DNA of 10,309 nucleotides from Candidatus Jordarchaeia archaeon (GTDB taxonomy: Archaea; Asgardarchaeota; Jordiarchaeia; Jordiarchaeales; Freyrarchaeaceae), in assembly GCA_018383835.1 (NCBI GenBank), contig JAHAWR010000045.1:589-10897 (forward strand). The letters are read 5' to 3'. Below are positions 6,234 through 10,309 of the stretch, one piece after another; the stretch's first letter is position 1, and every line of letters starts with the position of its first letter. The position numbers and the translations under genes were made by a program. Under the pieces are notes generated by a model. The model saw only the letters and a list, made by a program, of their open reading frames with translations. It was not told the DNA's origin and did not search any database.

Positions 6234-7142
6234 ATGGATGAGAGTTTGCTCATTTCCGCAATTATTGCGGCTCTTCTTCTTCTTATCTTAATTTTGCCTA
6301 ACATTAAGATACTTAATGAATACGAGCGAGCCGTAATTTTTAGACTTGGCCGCCTTGTAGATGCTAAAGGTCCTGGAATAGTTATACTAATTCCGATAAT
6401 TGATAGAGCCGTGAAAGTGGACTTAAGGGAGGCTTTCATCGAAGTAAAGGGTCAGCGTTGCATCACAAAGGATAATGCTCCAGTAGACATAGATGTCTTA
6501 ATCTACTACCGAGTTGTAAGTCCTGAGGATTCAGTTATTAAAGTTAGAGACTTTCGGGGGGCCACTTTCGGAATTGCTCAAACCACACTCAGGTCAGTTA
6601 TAGGCGACATAGTACTAGATGACCTTCTCGCCAAGAGAGAATACATTAACATGGTGCTTAGAGATAAGCTTGACGAGGTGACAGAGCGGTGGGGGGTTAA
6701 AGTAACATCAGTTGAACTGCGGGAGGTAATTCCACCCAAGAAAGTTCAAGACGCAATGGTGAAACAGATAGAAGCTGAAAGGGAACGCAGAGCCATGGTT
6801 ACTGAAGCGGAAGGCAAACGCGAAGCCACAATAAAAGTGGCTGAGGGAAACGCACGAAGCGAGGTTCTCAAAGCTGAAGGGGAACGTGAAGCTTGGATCA
6901 TGGAAGCCGAAGGAGAGAGAACTGCAATGATACTAGAGGCTGAAGGAAAAGCAGCGGCACTTGAAAGAATATTTGAAAGTGCGAGAGAGATGGATGATAA
7001 CACCCTTCTTCTCTATTACCTTAAAGCACTTGAAAACATTGGGGGAAGCGACACTTCGCACTTATTCATACCCATAGATTTCAGTAGACTGGCAGCCCTT
7101 CTTTCAAGAAACTTGCAGAAGACCATAGGAGAAAATAAATAA
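6234..7142 (+). CDS. Stomatin/prohibitin-like SPFH-domain membrane protein
   Basis: 302 residues. An N-terminal hydrophobic segment (about 5-22) anchors it in the membrane. The SPFH/band 7 domain follows (about 25-190), with NEYERAVIFRLGRL, KGPGIVILIPIIDRAVKVDLR and the EVIPPKKVQDAM end. A coiled coil (191-245) is built from imperfect repeats around EAEGER/EAEGKR, then a hydrophobic C-terminal part. Such proteins oligomerise into membrane scaffolds, and archaeal stomatins are often paired with an NfeD protein and a serine protease; no such gene is adjacent here. ATG 6234 follows a GGGGGAGAGG about 11 nt upstream. It is convergent with the next gene across 5 nt. Confidence 0.92.
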   Translation: MDESLLISAIIAALLLLILILPNIKILNEYERAVIFRLGRLVDAKGPGIVILIPIIDRAVKVDLREAFIEVKGQRCITKDNAPVDIDVLIYYRVVSPEDSVIKVRDFRGATFGIAQTTLRSVIGDIVLDDLLAKREYINMVLRDKLDEVTERWGVKVTSVELREVIPPKKVQDAMVKQIEAERERRAMVTEAEGKREATIKVAEGNARSEVLKAEGEREAWIMEAEGERTAMILEAEGKAAALERIFESAREMDDNTLLLYYLKALENIGGSDTSHLFIPIDFSRLAALLSRNLQKTIGENK

Positions 7143-7147
7143 CGATG

Positions 7148-7465
7148 TCACAATACGCTTCTTACTTTTTCTTTGACTTCATCAAGGTCCTTAAGTTCAG
7201 TCACTATCGGAAGTTTAACATAGTTCGGCAGTCCTTTTGTTATTTCTTCTATAAGGTAAATGAGGGCTTCTTTAACCGTTAATTCTCTGGTTTCAATGCT
7301 TCCTTCAGGCATCGTGAACGAAGTCTCCTGCCACCTCTCCTTTTTATCATCTAGTGGAAAAAGAACGTAAACGTAGTCGTCCGTGTAAATAATAATTGAT
7401 GGTGTAACCTCCCACGCCTTATCTAATACTTCGAGCATCTTTTTGACATATTCCTCCTTTGCCAT
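7148..7465 (-). CDS. Conserved-looking hypothetical protein, 105 aa
   Basis: Not recognised. The protein is acidic and soluble, with no signal or membrane segment. It opens with a helix (EEYVKKMLEVLDKAWEV), then beta-like strands (SIIIYTDDYVYVLFPLDD), then SIETRELTVKEALIYLIEEI and a charged C-terminal helix. ATG 7465 is preceded by GAGGGTGG at a suitable distance, and codon use resembles its neighbours, which supports a real gene. An AT-rich stretch with TTTTAAAAAA (about 7499-7508, minus strand) would serve as its TATA box. Confidence 0.7.
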   Translation of the reverse strand: MAKEEYVKKMLEVLDKAWEVTPSIIIYTDDYVYVLFPLDDKKERWQETSFTMPEGSIETRELTVKEALIYLIEEITKGLPNYVKLPIVTELKDLDEVKEKVRSVL

Positions 7466-7649
7466 TCTTCCACCCTCAGAAGGAAATAGCTTCCACGTTT
7501 TTTAAAACGAGTGTTTTCCAAAATAAAAACTTTTTTTAAAAATATCTCTTTCTAAAAAGAAAAGAACGTTTATTTTAATTCGACGAGGAATTGTCTTTAA
7601 GAAAACGCTAATAGATTGCTTCTTTTTTAATATTTCATTGGGAGATAGG

Positions 7650-8336
7650 ATGAATGAAGCAACTTGCCCTAGCTGTGGCCAAGTGGTTGCTAAGGCGAGG
7701 TACTGTGCTTTTTGTGGCGCTGAACTACTTCAAGATGGTTCCGAGGAGATACCAAATAACGTTCTGGAACAGCTTAGGATACGTAAAAGAATAGAAGAGA
7801 TTGCCGGAGAAATGGCGTTTCTTAGGAATGAAATCGATAAATTAACTGAGCAAATATCTGAGGGCAGAAACATTGAAGAATACGCCTTAAGAGTGAAGGA
7901 GCTCAAGGAGAAGATTAAACTAGTTAAAAGCGAACGTAGTTCTCTTGAGGAGAAGCTTAAGCCTCTTTCTCTAGAGAAAATCGCTGAGGAACGTATGAAC
8001 CTCGAAAAGAGGATTAAACGCTTAGAGACTATTCATGAGAGGAAAGAGATTAGCGATGAAACATATGAAAAGTTAAAGAAAGAGTATGGCGAAAGGTTAG
8101 AGCAGCTTAAAGAAGAGCATTACCGGCAGGTGATAAAAGTCGAGAAGTGGATTGAGCAACTTAAAAGAAAGATAAAGCGTATCAAGAATGACTCTGAGCT
8201 TCTATATGCTCGTTACATGACTGGAGAGTTAACTAAGGAAGAATATGCAAAAGAAAAAGAGAAACTAAGTAAAGAACTAGAAACAAATAACATTTACGCT
8301 GAGATGCTCGAATTATTATTGAAGAAGTGGAGTTAG
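7650..8336 (+). CDS. Zinc-ribbon protein with long coiled coil and C-terminal short helical repeats
   Basis: 228 residues. An N-terminal zinc ribbon has C6-x2-C9-x9-C19-x2-C22 (CPSCG and CAFCG knuckles). From about residue 40 to the end the protein is almost wholly charged helix of coiled-coil type. Two similar units, ISDETYEKLKKEYGERL and LTKEEYAKEKEKLSKEL, resemble the short helical motif seen at the ends of many prokaryotic zinc-ribbon and SHOCT-like proteins. ATG 7650 follows GGAGAT with 5 nt between the GGAG core and the start; a TTG 12 nt earlier is less likely. No function can be assigned; a scaffold or adaptor role is a guess. Confidence 0.8.
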   Translation: MNEATCPSCGQVVAKARYCAFCGAELLQDGSEEIPNNVLEQLRIRKRIEEIAGEMAFLRNEIDKLTEQISEGRNIEEYALRVKELKEKIKLVKSERSSLEEKLKPLSLEKIAEERMNLEKRIKRLETIHERKEISDETYEKLKKEYGERLEQLKEEHYRQVIKVEKWIEQLKRKIKRIKNDSELLYARYMTGELTKEEYAKEKEKLSKELETNNIYAEMLELLLKKWS

Positions 8337-8427
8337 TTCTCTTGTTAAAGCCTTAAAGCTCAGTCCCTTTTGCTAATATAATGCTTCATTACTTGTAACG
8401 GCTTTCAAAGGCATGTTTTGTTGGCGT

Positions 8428-8664
8428 TTATGCTTTTCTTTTCCAAGTTTTATATGCCAACTCTACGTCCTCTTTTTTTACAGTTTTTCTTCCTGCATGC
8501 CTAGCTAGCTCGTCTGCTATACGCGCTATTTCGAGGCCGAGTTCCTCCAGTACGCGCCCTAGTGCCTCCGCTGCATTATCAGCTACTCTTTCAGCTCCTG
8601 CCATCCTTATGAGTCTATCTACAGGGGCTGCTGGCAAAATTGTTTCTCTTTTTCTTCCAACCAC
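8428..8664 (-). CDS. Archaeal histone
   Basis: DNA-wrapping protein that forms dimers and longer histone-fold stacks. In 78 residues it shows the whole fold: LPAAPVDRLIRMAGAERV, the long central helix AAEALGRVLEELGLEIARIADEL, and ARHAGRKTVKKEDVELA with the DNA-contacting RKT loop. It has about 10 extra residues at the N-terminus (VGRKRETI) and a basic tail TWKRKA at the C-terminus, longer than minimal archaeal histones. I chose GTG 8664 because GAGGGAG lies 6 nt upstream; the reading frame is open to TTG 8691, which would add nine residues. Confidence 0.93.
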   Translation of the reverse strand: MVGRKRETILPAAPVDRLIRMAGAERVADNAAEALGRVLEELGLEIARIADELARHAGRKTVKKEDVELAYKTWKRKA

Positions 8665-8716
8665 GTTTAACTCCCTCTTTAACCGTAGCAACTTTTTAAC
8701 TAACCCATTTTAGGTC

Positions 8717-8735
8717 AAATTTAATTTTTAAATTT
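8717..8735. repeat. AT-only inverted repeat upstream of the histone gene
   Basis: AAATTTAA and TTAAATTT form a perfect 8-bp inverted repeat around TTT. It lies 53-71 nt before the histone GTG and just past the stop of the upstream cysteine-rich gene. It could be part of the histone promoter (TATA-like), an operator, or part of a T-rich terminator. In such AT-rich DNA chance is also plausible. Confidence 0.35.
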
Positions 8736-8751
8736 TTATCTTGCTTTTTCA

Positions 8752-9258
8752 CTATTTTGCATTTATGATTTTTAGTTTTAACTTTTCTGTAGAGTAAAAC
8801 GCAGGGTTCTTCTTTATCGTTTTGCAAAATTTGTCGGGTGAACAGAGCTTTCTCTCAATCATTTCTCTGCACGATAAAGTTGCCTTTTCTTCTAGTGGAA
8901 ATGCAAAGCTGAAGTATCTTAAAACTAGTTCGAATTTTCTTTTAAAATAAGCGTTGCGAATGCAAGGTGGCGCCCTCTCAATATGTAATTTTTCAATATT
9001 CCTGAAAAAAATGTTCCATATGCACTGATTGACAATACACACCCTGCATACATCAGGTGAACGCACAACACTGCACAGCTCGTCTACGAGTTTTCCATGA
9101 ACTCTGTCTTGGTTATGGAGAAAAAAATATATTTCTGAGAAAAGTGAGGGATTAAAAAGCCCGGTCTTATTTGCAAACGTAAGCGCGTTAACCAACAACT
9201 TCTCCCTTGGAATTAACCAGTATTTCAAGGAAATGCACCGCCATCCAAAAGAAATCAA
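8752..9258 (-). CDS. Cysteine-rich orphan protein, 168 aa
   Basis: Not recognised. The protein is basic and has nine cysteines, a high count for an archaeal cytoplasmic protein. They include C62, C71-x2-C74-x4-C79, C99 and C130-x8-C139-x5-C145. This spacing suggests bound zinc or an iron-sulfur cluster, but matches no pattern I know. No ATG is available; TTG 9258 is the longest start, with an in-frame TAG a few codons upstream. TTTAAAAA (about 9277-9285) on the minus strand sits some 25 nt before that TTG, consistent with a leaderless transcript. Real-gene status is likely from length and composition but not certain. Confidence 0.55.
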   Translation of the reverse strand: MISFGWRCISLKYWLIPREKLLVNALTFANKTGLFNPSLFSEIYFFLHNQDRVHGKLVDELCSVVRSPDVCRVCIVNQCIWNIFFRNIEKLHIERAPPCIRNAYFKRKFELVLRYFSFAFPLEEKATLSCREMIERKLCSPDKFCKTIKKNPAFYSTEKLKLKIINAK

Positions 9259-9275
9259 CTTCCCACTTTTCTAAA

Positions 9276-9288
9276 CCCTTTTTAAATA
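9276..9288 (-). promoter_or_regulatory. TATA box for the cysteine-rich gene
   Basis: TATTTAAAAAGGG on the minus strand, centred about 25 nt upstream of TTG 9258. The region 9259-9387 otherwise contains only a short overlapping ORF with no support, so it is read as the promoter region between two same-strand genes. Confidence 0.4.
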
Positions 9289-9387
9289 CCACGAACATGT
9301 GTATCTTGGAGGAAATGGAGAAACAATCGAAGACCAATTGATCCTTAAGATGAATCTCGATTATAGATGATTTCAATCACTCTTGCA

Positions 9388-10309
9388 TTATTTTTCACCT
9401 TCTTTTTCCAGTATTCCCCTTGCCGCCACAACCCCCGTTACGGCGGCTCCCACTATTCCTCTAGAAACTCCTGCTCCATCGCCTGCAACGAAGAGGTTCT
9501 CAACTGCTGTTTCTAATTTTTCATTTGTAATCACTCTTTTCGCGGAGTACTTTATTTCTGGGGCATAAATAAGCGTTGAGTCACTTGCTATTCCCGGTAT
9601 TACCTTATCGAGCATTTCTATTCCTTCAATGATGCTGGTAAGTATCCTGTGAGGTAGTCCCATGGATATATCTCCAGGTGTAGCGTTGCTTAGTGTAGGC
9701 ATTACAGCTCCTCGCTTTATGCGGCTCCAAGTTGACCGTCTCCCCTTTCTAAGATCCCCTAGTTTCTGCAGGATCGGTTTACCACCACCCAAGATGGTTA
9801 TCTGCCGAGCGATCGAATTGCCGTATGCGGTTGTATCCTCAAGAGGTTCTGTCAACTCTATTCTGTCTAGGACAGCGAAGTTAGTATTGGGGGACGGCTT
9901 CATTAGTATAGAATGTCCATTAACTCCTATGTGGTCATCATAAACCTCCATCACAACGTAACCGTGATGGTTTACGCAGAAAGTCCTTACAAAGTCGTCG
10001 AACGTAGATGTGTAAATATGGAATTTTGGGTCTCTTTGAACGCTGCATATTGGTTCCATGATCGTTGCTGGTACCTCCACTCTCACCCCTATATCTACGG
10101 GCATATACTTCGTTTCAACACCTAGTTTGTTCATTTGCTCGGCGAGCCACCTCATCCCTGACCTTCCCGGAGCCAGAATGCAATAATCGTAGTTCAGCGT
10201 TTCTCCAGATGAGAGAAGTAGACTACCTCTCTTCATACTCCCCACTTTCGTCCTAAGTATGAACTCCACACCTTTTTCTTTCAACTTTTTTTCCAAGCAT
10301 CCAATAACA
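9388..10309 (-). CDS. FAD-dependent dehydrogenase, COG2509 type, C-terminal part (cut by the window edge)
   Basis: 306 codons are visible and the frame stays open to the right edge, so the N-terminus with the FAD-binding GxGxxG is outside. The visible part begins with the FAD-proximal region (LKEKGVEFILRTKV, then YDYCILAPGRSG). The central VDIGVRVEVP block follows, and the C-terminal dinucleotide motif is VENLFVAGDGAGVSRGIVGA near the end. This order fits the uncharacterised FAD-dependent dehydrogenases of COG2509, typically about 450-480 residues. Substrate unknown. The TTG at 10296 is internal, not a start. Confidence 0.85.
   Translation of the reverse strand, partial: VIGCLEKKLKEKGVEFILRTKVGSMKRGSLLLSSGETLNYDYCILAPGRSGMRWLAEQMNKLGVETKYMPVDIGVRVEVPATIMEPICSVQRDPKFHIYTSTFDDFVRTFCVNHHGYVVMEVYDDHIGVNGHSILMKPSPNTNFAVLDRIELTEPLEDTTAYGNSIARQITILGGGKPILQKLGDLRKGRRSTWSRIKRGAVMPTLSNATPGDISMGLPHRILTSIIEGIEMLDKVIPGIASDSTLIYAPEIKYSAKRVITNEKLETAVENLFVAGDGAGVSRGIVGAAVTGVVAARGILEKEGEK

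Noticed and set aside
6746..7003. Minus-strand ORF rich in Ser and Ala opposite the SPFH coiled coil
   Set aside because: It is the antisense reading of the repetitive EAEGER codons and has no independent support.
7500..7640. Possible repeat or origin in the AT-rich gap before the zinc-ribbon gene
   Set aside because: Only homopolymer-rich AT sequence and promoter-like stretches are visible; there are no repeated units or origin-box-like motifs.
9188..9376. 62-codon ORF on the minus strand upstream of the cysteine-rich gene, possible extra exon
   Set aside because: It starts with TTG, has no recognisable domain, contains the likely TATA box of the next gene, and no BHB is evident where it overlaps the cysteine-rich frame.

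Overview
This window comes from an archaeon. It encodes an archaeal translation initiation factor aIF5B, Trm5, a DUF371 protein, archaeal flap endonuclease with a PCNA-binding tail, and an archaeal histone. Upstream elements look like archaeal TATA boxes. The combination of a histone and a tRNA with several introns outside the anticodon loop points to the Thermoproteota/TACK side of the tree, but I cannot name a lineage from the sequence alone.

Layout. 9-1804 (-): aIF5B, interrupted in its P-loop by a 29-nt insertion. 1812-2116: non-coding, holding the aIF5B and tRNA promoters. 2117-2237 (+): tRNA-Lys(CTT) with two predicted introns, one in the D arm and one in the T arm. 2274-3377 (+): trm5, 36 nt downstream of the tRNA. 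3374-3820 (-): DUF371 protein. 3901-4619 (+): protein-L-isoaspartate O-methyltransferase (pcm), interrupted in its conserved SAPHM motif by a second 29-nt insertion. 4616-5638 (-): fen1. 5784-6044 (-): small winged-helix-like protein. 6234-7142 (+): stomatin/SPFH membrane protein. 7148-7465 (-): unrecognised protein. 7650-8336 (+): zinc-ribbon coiled-coil protein. 8428-8664 (-): histone. 8752-9258 (-): cysteine-rich orphan. 9388 to the right edge (-): C-terminal part of a COG2509-type FAD-dependent dehydrogenase.

The main observation is that two housekeeping protein genes, aIF5B and pcm, are each broken by an insertion of exactly 29 nt. Each insertion changes frame, contains an in-frame stop, and lies inside a near-invariant motif. 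Removing 29 nt restores the family sequence in each case. The pcm insertion folds into a textbook bulge-helix-bulge (BHB): a 4-bp helix flanked by two 3-nt bulges. This is the structure cut by the archaeal tRNA splicing endonuclease. The aIF5B insertion has the same dimensions (22-nt inner hairpin, 3-nt bulges, 4-nt helix strand), with a weaker central helix. The nearby tRNA-Lys has a 30-nt T-arm insertion with an equally clean BHB. The simplest reading is that this organism removes very short introns from mRNAs with its tRNA splicing machinery. This is inference from sequence; no transcript evidence is available here.

Most genes serve information processing: translation initiation, tRNA modification, flap processing and chromatin. 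The others concern protein repair and membrane organisation. Neighbouring genes are mostly convergent or divergent, with very short gaps or 4-nt stop overlaps, so few are obvious operon partners. The exception is the tRNA-Lys/trm5 pair.
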